From Clostridia bacterium (GTDB taxonomy: Bacteria; Bacillota; Clostridia; Oscillospirales; QAKW01): a DNA stretch of 58,187 bases. Where the stretch lies: NCBI GenBank assembly GCA_017464525.1, contig JAFTZM010000042.1, forward strand, positions 1-58,187, written 5' to 3'. The notes beneath the pieces were generated by a model. That model was not told where the DNA came from, did no database searches, and saw only the letters and a program-made list of their open reading frames with translations. Positions 23,914 through 31,222 of this stretch are shown piece after piece. The first letter of the stretch is position 1; each line of letters opens with the position of its first letter. The position numbers and the translations under genes are program-made.

Positions 23914-25563
23914 ATGATGAAAGAAACTAAAAAACATATTATCAGCGCCATCGGTACCCTGATCTTCGGCGCTCTTTCCTTCTATTTCACCCTGCCGGCA
24001 TTGAATATCCATTCCGGCGGGCTGCTCACCTTTATCATCTCCCTTTGCGTTGCCTACGGTATTCTGTACCTGATCGCCGGGGCCAATCTGAAGGTGATGA
24101 TGGTGAAGGAAATGAAGGGGATCACCTTCCCCAAAACTGTTAAAATATTGATTTGGATCATTGTTCTTTGCGTTGCGATAGGGCTGATCGGCAATATTGC
24201 CGGTGCTCGGATCTTTAATGCTAAGAAATACCGGGAGCTGCTCACGGTGGAGGAGGGCAGCTTTACCGAGGATGTTTCCGAGATCACCTACGATAACATT
24301 CCCCGGCTGGATCTGGATTCCGCTAAAAAGCTGGGCGACCGTAAGATGGGTGAACTTTCCGACATGGTCAGCCAGTTCACCGTGATGGAGAATTATACCC
24401 AGATCAACTATCAGGGCCGTCCTGTACGGGTCACACCTTTGGCTTATGTGGATGTGTTTAAGTGGTTCTCTAATGTGAAGGAGGGGATTCCCGGCTATCT
24501 GATGATCGATATGGTCACCCAGGAGGTGGAATTGGTTCGTCTGGAGGCGGGGATGAAGTACTCCACCGCCGAGCATTTCGGCCGCAATCTCCAGCGGCAC
24601 CTGCGCTTCCAATATCCCACTAAGATCTTTGCCGGCTATAACTTTGAAGTCAATGAAGAGGGAGTGCCCTATTGGATCTGCCCCTCTTATCGGTATACCA
24701 TCGGTCTTTACGGCGGCCGGGATATCGAGGGTGCGGTGTTGGTCAACGCCATCACCGGCGAGAGCACCTATTATCCTGTGGCGGAGATTCCCAGCTGGGT
24801 GGATCGGGTGTACAACGCAGATCTGATCATCGAGCAGTATGATTATTACGGCACCCTGATCAACGGCTTCTGGAACTCTGTTTTTGCCCAGAAGGACTGC
24901 CGGGTGACCACCGACGGCTATAACTATATGGCCCAGGGCGATGATGTATATATGTATACCGGCGTGACCAGCGTGGCGGCGGATGAATCCAATATCGGGT
25001 TCATCCTCTCCAATCAGCGGACGAAGGAGACTAAATTCTATTCTGTGGCCGGTGCCGAGGAATATTCTGCAATGGCCTCTGCACAGGGGCAGGTGCAGGA
25101 GATGCGTTATACCGCCACCTTCCCGCTGCTGCTGAATATCTCCGATGAGCCCACCTATTTTATGGCGCTGAAGGATGCCAGCAATCTGGTGAAGATGTAT
25201 GCTATGGTCAATGTCAATCAGTACCAGATCGTGGTGGCAGCCTCCACCGTGGAGGAATGTGAGCGGCTGTATGTGGCCAAGTTGGCCGATGGCGGCATCA
25301 TCGAGGAGATTCCCGAGAATTCCAATGATCAGATGACGGTGAGCGGCAAGATCGCTTCCATCCGCAGCGCGGTGGTGGGCGGCAATACCTGCTACTATTA
25401 TCAGCTGGATAACGGCGACGGAAAGACCTATGCCCTCAGTGTGGCGACCGATGAGCGGGCTGTGATCCTGAATGTAGGGGATCAGGTGCTGTTTACCTTC
25501 GATCAGGAGCGCTATGAGGCAGAGATCGTTCCGGTCAACAAAATGTCTAAGGGTAACGAATGA
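23914..25563 (+). CDS. conserved-looking membrane-anchored protein with large external domain, function unknown
   Basis: A 549-residue protein with three N-terminal transmembrane helices (about 9-28, 36-56, 75-97) and a soluble C-terminal part of about 450 residues. The soluble part includes YLMIDMVTQEVELVRL and GAVLVNAITGESTYYPV, two segments with the look of PepSY-type beta repeats. The last 90 residues (MTVSGKIASIRSAVVGGNTC) resemble an OB-like beta barrel. Two or three adjacent Met codons could start it; the first follows GAGGAATG. It is the third gene of the desulfurase-thiI operon and ends at a strong terminator, yet nothing in its sequence points to sulfur metabolism. I cannot assign a family. 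Confidence 0.65.
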   Translation: MMKETKKHIISAIGTLIFGALSFYFTLPALNIHSGGLLTFIISLCVAYGILYLIAGANLKVMMVKEMKGITFPKTVKILIWIIVLCVAIGLIGNIAGARIFNAKKYRELLTVEEGSFTEDVSEITYDNIPRLDLDSAKKLGDRKMGELSDMVSQFTVMENYTQINYQGRPVRVTPLAYVDVFKWFSNVKEGIPGYLMIDMVTQEVELVRLEAGMKYSTAEHFGRNLQRHLRFQYPTKIFAGYNFEVNEEGVPYWICPSYRYTIGLYGGRDIEGAVLVNAITGESTYYPVAEIPSWVDRVYNADLIIEQYDYYGTLINGFWNSVFAQKDCRVTTDGYNYMAQGDDVYMYTGVTSVAADESNIGFILSNQRTKETKFYSVAGAEEYSAMASAQGQVQEMRYTATFPLLLNISDEPTYFMALKDASNLVKMYAMVNVNQYQIVVAASTVEECERLYVAKLADGGIIEEIPENSNDQMTVSGKIASIRSAVVGGNTCYYYQLDNGDGKTYALSVATDERAVILNVGDQVLFTFDQERYEAEIVPVNKMSKGNE

Positions 25564-25568
25564 TACTT

Positions 25569-25610
25569 CTTTTGCCCCTCAAGGTGTATGCCTTGAGGGG
25601 CAAAAGAAAA
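25569..25610 (+). terminator. intrinsic terminator of the desulfurase-thiI operon
   Basis: A perfect 16-bp stem (CTTTTGCCCCTCAAGG and complement) with a 6-base loop, starting six bases after the stop codon. The 3' flank is A-rich rather than T-rich beyond the stem. Confidence 0.75.
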
Positions 25611-25634
25611 ACTTGAAAAAATTCCAAAAAAGTG

Positions 25635-25663
25635 TTGACTTTTAGGAAAGGGTCGTGTATAAT
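25635..25663 (+). promoter_or_regulatory. predicted promoter of the tRNA-Gly pair
   Basis: TTGACT (25635-25640), a 17-base spacer and TATAAT (25658-25663), 33 bases upstream of the first tRNA. Confidence 0.75.
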
Positions 25664-25696
25664 ATAACACGTCGCTGAATGAAAGCACATGGAAAT

Positions 25697-25772
25697 GCGG
25701 GTGTAGCTCATCTGGTAGAGCGCGACCTTGCCAAGGTCGAGGTAGCGAGTTCGAGCCTCGTCACCCGCTCCA
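25697..25772 (+). tRNA. tRNA-Gly (GCC), copy 1
   Basis: A 76-base cloverleaf. Acceptor GCGGGTG pairs with CACCCGC, D arm GCTCATCTGGTAGAGC, anticodon stem GACCTTGCCAAGGTC with anticodon GCC, T arm with GTTCGAGC, and an encoded CCA end. Decodes GGC/GGU. Confidence 0.97.
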
Positions 25773-25785
25773 AAAAACTTCATAT

Positions 25786-25861
25786 GCGGGTGTAGCTCAT
25801 CTGGTAGAGCGCGACCTTGCCAAGGTCGAGGTAGCGAGTTCGAGCCTCGTCACCCGCTCCA
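25786..25861 (+). tRNA. tRNA-Gly (GCC), copy 2
   Basis: Identical in sequence to copy 1, 13 bases downstream and on the same transcript. A recent tandem duplication that raises tRNA-Gly dosage. The gap also ends in AT before the acceptor stem, like the bases before copy 1. Confidence 0.97.
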
Positions 25862-25867
25862 TGATTT

Positions 25868-25896
25868 CTCCCTGCCAATTGGCAGGGAGTTTTTTA
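25868..25896 (+). terminator. terminator after the tRNA pair
   Basis: CTCCCTGCCAA and TTGGCAGGGAG form an 11-bp stem with no loop bases to spare, then six T. It starts six bases after the second CCA. Confidence 0.8.
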
Positions 25897-25972
25897 TTTA
25901 TAAAAACTCTTTACAAATTCGACTGTTTCTGCTATTATATATCAGGTTTTATAAAGGAGGGGGGATTTCCCT

Positions 25973-27268
25973 ATGAGTACATTATTATCTGTTTCCATTG
26001 CTTTATTGGCGGGTCTGCTGATGACCCGGCTTTTCAAGCCCTTGAAGCTGCCTTCGGTCACGGCTTATTTGATCGCCGGCGTGCTGGTGGGGCCTTATTG
26101 CCTTGGGGCGCTGAATATCCCGGGGCTGGGCTTTGATTCCGCTGAGGCGGTCAGCAAGCTTTCGCTGATCTCCGAGGTGGCACTGGGCTTTATCGCTTTC
26201 TCTATCGGCAATGAATTCCGGTTGAGCGACCTGAAAAAGACCGGTAAACAGGCGCTGATCATCGGGATCCTGCAGGCGCTGGCCGCAGCGGTTCTGGTAG
26301 ATGCTGCCTTGCTGGTTATTCACTTGATAGCACCGGATAAGCTTTCGGTGGCGCAGGCCATTACCTTGGGCGCCATTGCCACTGCAACCGCTCCTGCGGC
26401 CACCTTGATGGTGGTGCGGCAGTATAAGGCAAATGGCCCTCTCACCAAGCTGCTGCTGCCTATCGTTGCGCTGGATGATGCGGTGGGTCTGGTGGTATTT
26501 GCCGTTTCCTTCGGTGTCGCCAAAACCATGGTCAGCGGTCAGATGGATCTGATCTCCATTATTGTGAATCCCTTGATCGAGATCGTATGTTCCTTAATTT
26601 TGGGTGCTATTATGGGTTGGGTGCTGACTCAGCTGGAAAAGCTTTTCAATTCCAATACCAACCGCCTCAATCTGACCATAGCTGCCGTGTTCCTCACCGC
26701 ATCCCTGGCCATGATCGATTTCCATGTGGGGCCGGTTCATGTTCAATTCTCGTCGCTACTGGTCTGCATGATGTTGGGTACCATTTTCTGTAACATCTGC
26801 CCCCTCTCTCATGACCTGATGGCCGCCTCCGATAAGTGGACCTCTCCGCTTTTCGCGCTGTTCTTTGTGATCAGCGGCGCCGAGCTGGAGTTGGGCGTAT
26901 TTGCCGATTTTGCCATCGTGCTGATCGGTGTGGTATATATGATCTCCCGCTCTGCCGGTAAGTATCTGGGCGCCATGGGAAGTGCAAAGATGACCCATTG
27001 CTCGCCCGCCATCTGCAAATATCTGGGTATCACTCTGCTGCCGCAGGCCGGGGTTGCCTTGGGTATGTGCACCACCGCCATGCAACTGGGGGATGCGGGG
27101 CGGCTGATCCGGAATATCACCCTCTTTGCAGTGCTGATCTATGAGCTGGTCGGTCCCTTGCTGACCCGCCAGGCTCTCCAGGCCGCCGGTGAGATCCAGC
27201 CTATGTCCGAAGAGGTTAAGAACCGCCGTAAAACCAAGCTTGCTGCGGCAAAGGAAAATAAGGATTGA
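25973..27268 (+). CDS. cation:proton antiporter, CPA2 (KefB/NapA-like) membrane part
   Basis: A 431-residue integral membrane protein of 12-13 helices that exchanges Na+ or K+ for protons. The core motifs of CPA2 are visible: TATAPAAT (137-144, the unwound helix 4 segment) and IVALDDAVG (165-173), with the adjacent aspartates D168-D169 that bind the ion. The N-terminal YLIAGVLVGP is also typical. The soluble RCK/KTN domain of Kef proteins is absent; it ends with a short basic tail. GGAGGGGGG precedes the ATG. Monocistronic, with pH or salt homeostasis the likely role. The exact ion cannot be told. Confidence 0.9.
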   Translation: MSTLLSVSIALLAGLLMTRLFKPLKLPSVTAYLIAGVLVGPYCLGALNIPGLGFDSAEAVSKLSLISEVALGFIAFSIGNEFRLSDLKKTGKQALIIGILQALAAAVLVDAALLVIHLIAPDKLSVAQAITLGAIATATAPAATLMVVRQYKANGPLTKLLLPIVALDDAVGLVVFAVSFGVAKTMVSGQMDLISIIVNPLIEIVCSLILGAIMGWVLTQLEKLFNSNTNRLNLTIAAVFLTASLAMIDFHVGPVHVQFSSLLVCMMLGTIFCNICPLSHDLMAASDKWTSPLFALFFVISGAELELGVFADFAIVLIGVVYMISRSAGKYLGAMGSAKMTHCSPAICKYLGITLLPQAGVALGMCTTAMQLGDAGRLIRNITLFAVLIYELVGPLLTRQALQAAGEIQPMSEEVKNRRKTKLAAAKENKD

Positions 27269-27399
27269 TTTAAAAAAGACTGCATTTGCAGTCTTTTTTA
27301 ATTGGAAAAATATCGGATTTTCTCACTATTTATGGGGGTTTTCTCCTTGTTTTTTGCTTGTTTTTTTCTTATAATAAAGCAAAAAGGAGGGTAAAAACC

Positions 27400-29181
27400 A
27401 TGAAAAATGTTCCGTTTTATAATTTAAAAGTGACCGGCGGCTTCTGGGCCGAGCGGCAGAAAACAGTAGCAGAAAAGACCGTTTGGGCCGTCTATGACCG
27501 CTTTAAGGAGACCGGCCGCATCGAGACTATGGATTGCAAGCCCCATGCGGTAAAGCCTCATATTTTCTGGGGCAGCGATGTGGTAAAGTGGATGGAAGGC
27601 GCCGCCTATATTTTGGAGCAGGGAGAGGATGCACGGCTCCGGGCCGCCGTGGATGAGATCATCAAAATGATCGAAGTGGCCACCACCGAGGACGGTTATT
27701 ATAATTCCTATTTCAACAGCCCCGATCACGAGGGGAAACGCTTCACAGACCGGGATAAGCATGAGCTTTATTCCTTGGGGCATATGATCGAGGCGGCTGT
27801 CGCCCTTTCTCACCTGGGGGATGATCGGCTGCTGAAGGTCTGCGAGAAAAATGTGGCGCTTGTGGATCGGATCTTCCGGCAGGAGGACTCTGCCGGCTTC
27901 ACCACCCCCGGCCATGAGGAGATCGAACTGGCCTTGGTGCGGCTGTGGAAGGCCACCGGGGAGGAGAAATATCTGGAACTGGCGGAATTCTTTGTGCGTA
28001 AGCGGGGCACCTCTCCCAAGGATGTGCCCGTCTACCGGAAGGATGACGGGAGCGGGATCCAGAGCCATCGGCCCATGATGGAGCAGACCACTGCCGAGGG
28101 GCACGCTGTGCGGGCGACCTATCTTTATAGCGCGGTGGCTGATCTGGCGCTTGCCCTGAAGGATGAGGAACTGAAAGAGCTGGCAGAAGCCCTCTTTGAG
28201 GATATCTATGAAAGGAAGATGTATATTACCGGCGGCATCGGCTCCGGGCATCAGGGGGAGCGGTTTACGGTGCCCTACCATCTGCCCAATCGAAACGCCT
28301 ATGCGGAGACCTGCGCTGCTTTGGGGCTTGCGATCTTTGCCCGCAGAATGTATCAGATGGAGCCGGACGGACGCTACGGTGATGCGGCGGAGCGGGCCCT
28401 CTATAACGGTATGATCTCCGGTCTTTCCCTGGAGGGGGATTCCTTCTTTTATACCAATCCGCTGGAGATGGATCTTTCTTATGAGAAGATCCCCATGGGC
28501 TATAGCCCTAATATGGAGCGCCAGAAGGTGTTCGGCTGCTCCTGCTGCCCGCCCAATCTCACACGGGTGGTGCCCAGCATCGGGGATTTTGTCTATACCT
28601 ATGATGAGAAATATCTCTATGTCCACCAGTATATCGCAACGGAAGGTTCGGTTGATGGGGGAGAGGTGCGGATGGAGACCGCTTATCCGGCGGACGGTCG
28701 GGTGAAGATCTTCTGCACCGGTAAAAAGCTTGCCCTCCGTAAGCCCGCCTGGTGCACCGAAATGGTAACGGATGCAGCCTATACAGAAAAGAAGGGCTAC
28801 CTGTATTTTGAGACAGAAGCGGTGGAGATCGAATTTGTGATGAAGCCGGTATTCTATACCGCTTCCGATGCGGTGCATGAGGATGCAGGGCGGGTGGCCC
28901 TGATGCGTGGCCCTATTGTGTATTGTATTGAAAGCAAGGATCAGCCCAAGCGGGTCTTTCAATGCCGGGTGGATGCCGATGCTCCGGTGAAGGAGACCGG
29001 TGAGACCTACGGAGGATTTCCGGTTTTGGAAGCCGCCGGTGCCCTTGCGGTCGCGCAAAAGGCGCTTTATATTCCCTATAAGGCGGCTGAGAAGGAGCCG
29101 TGCACCCTCCGGTTTATCCCATATTATACCTTTGCCAACCGGGGCGCCGATGATATGCAAGTCTGGATCCTTAAAAAATGA
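27400..29181 (+). CDS. GH127-family glycoside hydrolase (beta-L-arabinofuranosidase-like)
   Basis: A 593-residue enzyme without a signal peptide, so it acts on imported sugars in the cytoplasm. VTGGFWAERQK at the N-terminus and an (alpha/alpha)6-type helical body match the DUF1680/GH127 family, founded by Bifidobacterium HypBA1, which removes beta-L-arabinofuranose from hydroxyproline-rich plant glycans. The Cys-rich active-site stretch FGCSCCPPNLTR (about 378-389) holds the nucleophile and zinc-ligand cysteines of the family. Start at 27400 with AAAGGAGGG nine bases upstream. There is no sugar transporter next to it. Substrate is inferred from family only. Confidence 0.92.
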   Translation: MKNVPFYNLKVTGGFWAERQKTVAEKTVWAVYDRFKETGRIETMDCKPHAVKPHIFWGSDVVKWMEGAAYILEQGEDARLRAAVDEIIKMIEVATTEDGYYNSYFNSPDHEGKRFTDRDKHELYSLGHMIEAAVALSHLGDDRLLKVCEKNVALVDRIFRQEDSAGFTTPGHEEIELALVRLWKATGEEKYLELAEFFVRKRGTSPKDVPVYRKDDGSGIQSHRPMMEQTTAEGHAVRATYLYSAVADLALALKDEELKELAEALFEDIYERKMYITGGIGSGHQGERFTVPYHLPNRNAYAETCAALGLAIFARRMYQMEPDGRYGDAAERALYNGMISGLSLEGDSFFYTNPLEMDLSYEKIPMGYSPNMERQKVFGCSCCPPNLTRVVPSIGDFVYTYDEKYLYVHQYIATEGSVDGGEVRMETAYPADGRVKIFCTGKKLALRKPAWCTEMVTDAAYTEKKGYLYFETEAVEIEFVMKPVFYTASDAVHEDAGRVALMRGPIVYCIESKDQPKRVFQCRVDADAPVKETGETYGGFPVLEAAGALAVAQKALYIPYKAAEKEPCTLRFIPYYTFANRGADDMQVWILKK

Positions 29182-29183
29182 TT

Positions 29184-29209
29184 AAAAGCACCCGAAAGGG
29201 TGCTTTTTT
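29184..29209 (+). terminator. terminator after the GH127 gene
   Basis: AAAAGCACCC paired with GGGTGCTTTT around GAAA, then T residues, two bases after the stop codon. Confidence 0.85.
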
Positions 29210-29211
29210 GG

Positions 29212-29241
29212 TTGACATAATCAGGAAATTTTTGTTATAAT
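29212..29241 (+). promoter_or_regulatory. predicted promoter of the small lipoprotein gene
   Basis: TTGACA (29212-29217) and TATAAT (29236-29241), both perfect, with an 18-base spacer. It lies just behind the GH127 terminator. Confidence 0.75.
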
Positions 29242-29266
29242 ATACAATGGGAAAGGAGGTTGTGCC

Positions 29267-29908
29267 GTGAAGCGATTGTTGATACTGTCATTGGCACTGC
29301 TGATGCTTTTGTGCGGCTGCAAGGCAGAAAAAAACGAAGAAACGGCAAAGCCTGCCGAGGTGGTTGCCAAAGCCGCTCAGGATGGCTCTATTGCAACCTC
29401 CGAGTTGAAGATCCTCTCCCAGGAAAAACGGGGAGACGAGCTGATCACCTGCTATGATCCCGAAAAATACTATGATCTGCCGGTGCGCCAGTTTGATAAC
29501 GGAGTGGCAGCCTTCCACCTGGAAACAGATTACAGCTATAGCGAGCTGATCGATGAGTTGGGAGAGACCGGAATTGTGGCAACCGGCTCCGCCACCGGGA
29601 TCCGGGAAGGGCATCTCAGCGAAGCAAATGCTTATACCATTACCGAATTTACCGTTGATAAGCTGTATTACGGGGAAGAAAATGCTGCTGTGATCCGGGT
29701 GCAGGAGTGTTATGCCCTGGCCAGCCAGAGCGGACGCACCTTCTATCGCTGTGTGATCGGCACCTGCAAGCCCATGCGGAATGACAGCCCCATGTTGCTG
29801 TTGCTGAAATATCAAAATGGGGTATATCTGCCCATTATTGATCCCATTTCTCTGGAAAATCCTACCGAAAAAGGGGCAGAATTACTGGAAAAATTGAATA
29901 TTCAATAA
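29267..29908 (+). CDS. predicted lipoprotein, function unknown
   Basis: A 213-residue lipoprotein. The GTG start is set by AAAGGAGGT six bases before it. The signal sequence ends in the lipobox LLCGC, with Cys18 as the lipidated residue, then a charged linker (KAEKNEETAK). The mature domain (about 60-213) is mixed alpha/beta. It contains IVATGSATGIREGHLSE, AYTITEFTVDKLYYGEEN and PMLLLLKYQNGVYLPI, a pattern seen in small clostridial surface proteins with a beta-barrel-like fold. I recognise no enzyme motif. It has its own promoter and terminator. Confidence 0.75.
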   Translation: MKRLLILSLALLMLLCGCKAEKNEETAKPAEVVAKAAQDGSIATSELKILSQEKRGDELITCYDPEKYYDLPVRQFDNGVAAFHLETDYSYSELIDELGETGIVATGSATGIREGHLSEANAYTITEFTVDKLYYGEENAAVIRVQECYALASQSGRTFYRCVIGTCKPMRNDSPMLLLLKYQNGVYLPIIDPISLENPTEKGAELLEKLNIQ

Positions 29909-29910
29909 CA

Positions 29911-29948
29911 AAATTCAGGCTCGCCGAAGCGAGCCTGAATTTATTTTT
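29911..29948. terminator. bidirectional terminator between lipoprotein and flavin reductase
   Basis: A 14-bp perfect stem (AAATTCAGGCTCGC and complement) with a CGAA loop, then a T-rich stretch. It serves the plus-strand lipoprotein and, read on the minus strand, the flavin reductase. Confidence 0.85.
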
Positions 29949-30507
29949 TCTTCTTTTTAACGGAATACCCAAAGGAGCCGATCTTTTTGCCGAGGGCAAA
30001 ATACTGGCCGTGGGCGTAAGCGGCGAGGGCGCATTTTTCTACATGGAATTTTCCGCGCTCATCGATATACCGTTCATCGATGTTGACAGCCACGATATCG
30101 GCCATAAACATATGATGGGTGCCCAAAGGGATCACATCGGTCACCCTGCATTCGATGCTAACCGGGCTTTCTGCCACCATGGGGCAATTTACTTGAGTGG
30201 CCTTTTCACGGGTCAGTCGGCAGGCATTGAATTTATCCACATCCTTACCGCTGCGCACACCGCAGAAATCGATGGAACGAATGATATGCTGGGAAGGCAG
30301 ATTGATCACAAATTCGCCGCTCTCCTTGATCATCTGATAGGAATAACGTTCTGGACGAACAGAGATATAGGTCTTGGCGGGCTCGGTGTTTAAGATCCCC
30401 GTCCAGGCAATGGTGATCAGGTTATCCTTGCCGCCGTGGGCGCAGGAGATGAGGGCGGGGGGCACCGGATTGAGCAGGGTGCCGGGCTTCCAGGTTACTT
30501 TAGCCAT
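29941..30507 (-). CDS. flavin reductase-like FMN-binding protein
   Basis: A 188-residue split-barrel flavoprotein. KPGTLLNPVPPALISC, the DNLITIAWTGILNTEP segment, VRPERYSYQMIKESGEFVINLP and IECRVTDVIPLGTHHMFMADIV follow the flavin reductase-like domain used by FMN-dependent oxidoreductases in anaerobes. It has a Lys-rich end (KKKKK). It overlaps the HAD phosphatase gene upstream by 13 bases, so the two are translated together. The physiological electron partner is not evident. Confidence 0.9.
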   Translation of the reverse strand: MAKVTWKPGTLLNPVPPALISCAHGGKDNLITIAWTGILNTEPAKTYISVRPERYSYQMIKESGEFVINLPSQHIIRSIDFCGVRSGKDVDKFNACRLTREKATQVNCPMVAESPVSIECRVTDVIPLGTHHMFMADIVAVNIDERYIDERGKFHVEKCALAAYAHGQYFALGKKIGSFGYSVKKKKK

Positions 30508-31172
30508 GTTGTTACCTCCGATAAATGAGCAATGATACGGTCCACCGGGCGGTCGGGCTCGGCACCGGCTGGATTATACCACCAATGGGCAATGCCGGCG
30601 TTGATCCCGCCCTGCATATCGCTGGTGAGGGAATCCCCAATGATGACACATTCCTCCGGTTTGGCGGGGATGGCAGCGAAAACTGCCTCAAAAAAGCGGA
30701 TATCCGGCTTTTCAAAGCCGAGCTTCTCGGAGATAAAGATGCCGTCCAGGAGCTGATCCAGGCCGCTTTTTTGCAACTTGCGCTCTTGGGCAAGAGCGGT
30801 GCCGTTGGTAACGGCATATTGCAGAAAGCGCCCATGAAGTGCCTTTACCGTTTCCTCGCCGCCGGCGTGGAAGAAGGCTTTATCTCCCAAATGAAACTGA
30901 TAAGCATCGTTGAATTCCCGGATCTGCTGAAAGCCGATGCCCTCCAGGGCAAAGAACTCCCGGAAGCGGCCTTCCAGCACCTCCTGCTTGGTGATCTCGC
31001 CTCGCTCCAGCTTTTCCCACCATTTACGGTTGATGCGGGAGTAACGCTCCATCATGGCATCGGTACATTCCCCCAGACCGAATTTCTGAAAGCAGGCACG
31101 GATGCCGTATTCTTCCGATTTTAAAAAGTTTAAAAGGGTACCGTCGATATCCCAAAGAATGGCTTTGATCAT
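30495..31172 (-). CDS. HAD-superfamily phosphatase (YjjG-like)
   Basis: A 225-residue HAD hydrolase. Motif I is WDIDGTLLNF (Asp8 nucleophile, Asp10 acid/base), a helical cap follows, motif II is VTNGT, and motif III/IV is CVIIGDSLTSDMQGGINAG. The cap and length fit the YjjG subfamily that dephosphorylates nucleotides, including non-canonical ones. It is located behind pnp, separated by a strong terminator, and overlaps the flavin reductase gene. Exact substrate unknown. Confidence 0.88.
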   Translation of the reverse strand: MIKAILWDIDGTLLNFLKSEEYGIRACFQKFGLGECTDAMMERYSRINRKWWEKLERGEITKQEVLEGRFREFFALEGIGFQQIREFNDAYQFHLGDKAFFHAGGEETVKALHGRFLQYAVTNGTALAQERKLQKSGLDQLLDGIFISEKLGFEKPDIRFFEAVFAAIPAKPEECVIIGDSLTSDMQGGINAGIAHWWYNPAGAEPDRPVDRIIAHLSEVTTWLK

Positions 31173-31184
31173 AATTACACCTAC

Positions 31185-31216
31185 AAAAAATGCGGAGAGG
31201 CGTTTGCCTCTCCGCT
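31185..31216 (-). terminator. terminator of the rpsO-pnp operon
   Basis: On the minus strand GCGGAGAGGC and GCCTCTCCGC pair around a 4-base loop, then six T (31185-31190). It lies just behind the pnp stop codon. Confidence 0.85.
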
Positions 31217-31222
31217 GTGTTT

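Noticed and set aside
25697..25861. Mobile repeat formed by the two identical 76-base units
   Set aside because: They are complete tRNA-Gly genes with a shared promoter and terminator; simple tandem duplication explains them.
27424..29160. A 578-codon open frame antisense to the GH127 gene
   Set aside because: Shadow of a recognised enzyme with conserved catalytic cysteines; the antisense product looks like random sequence.
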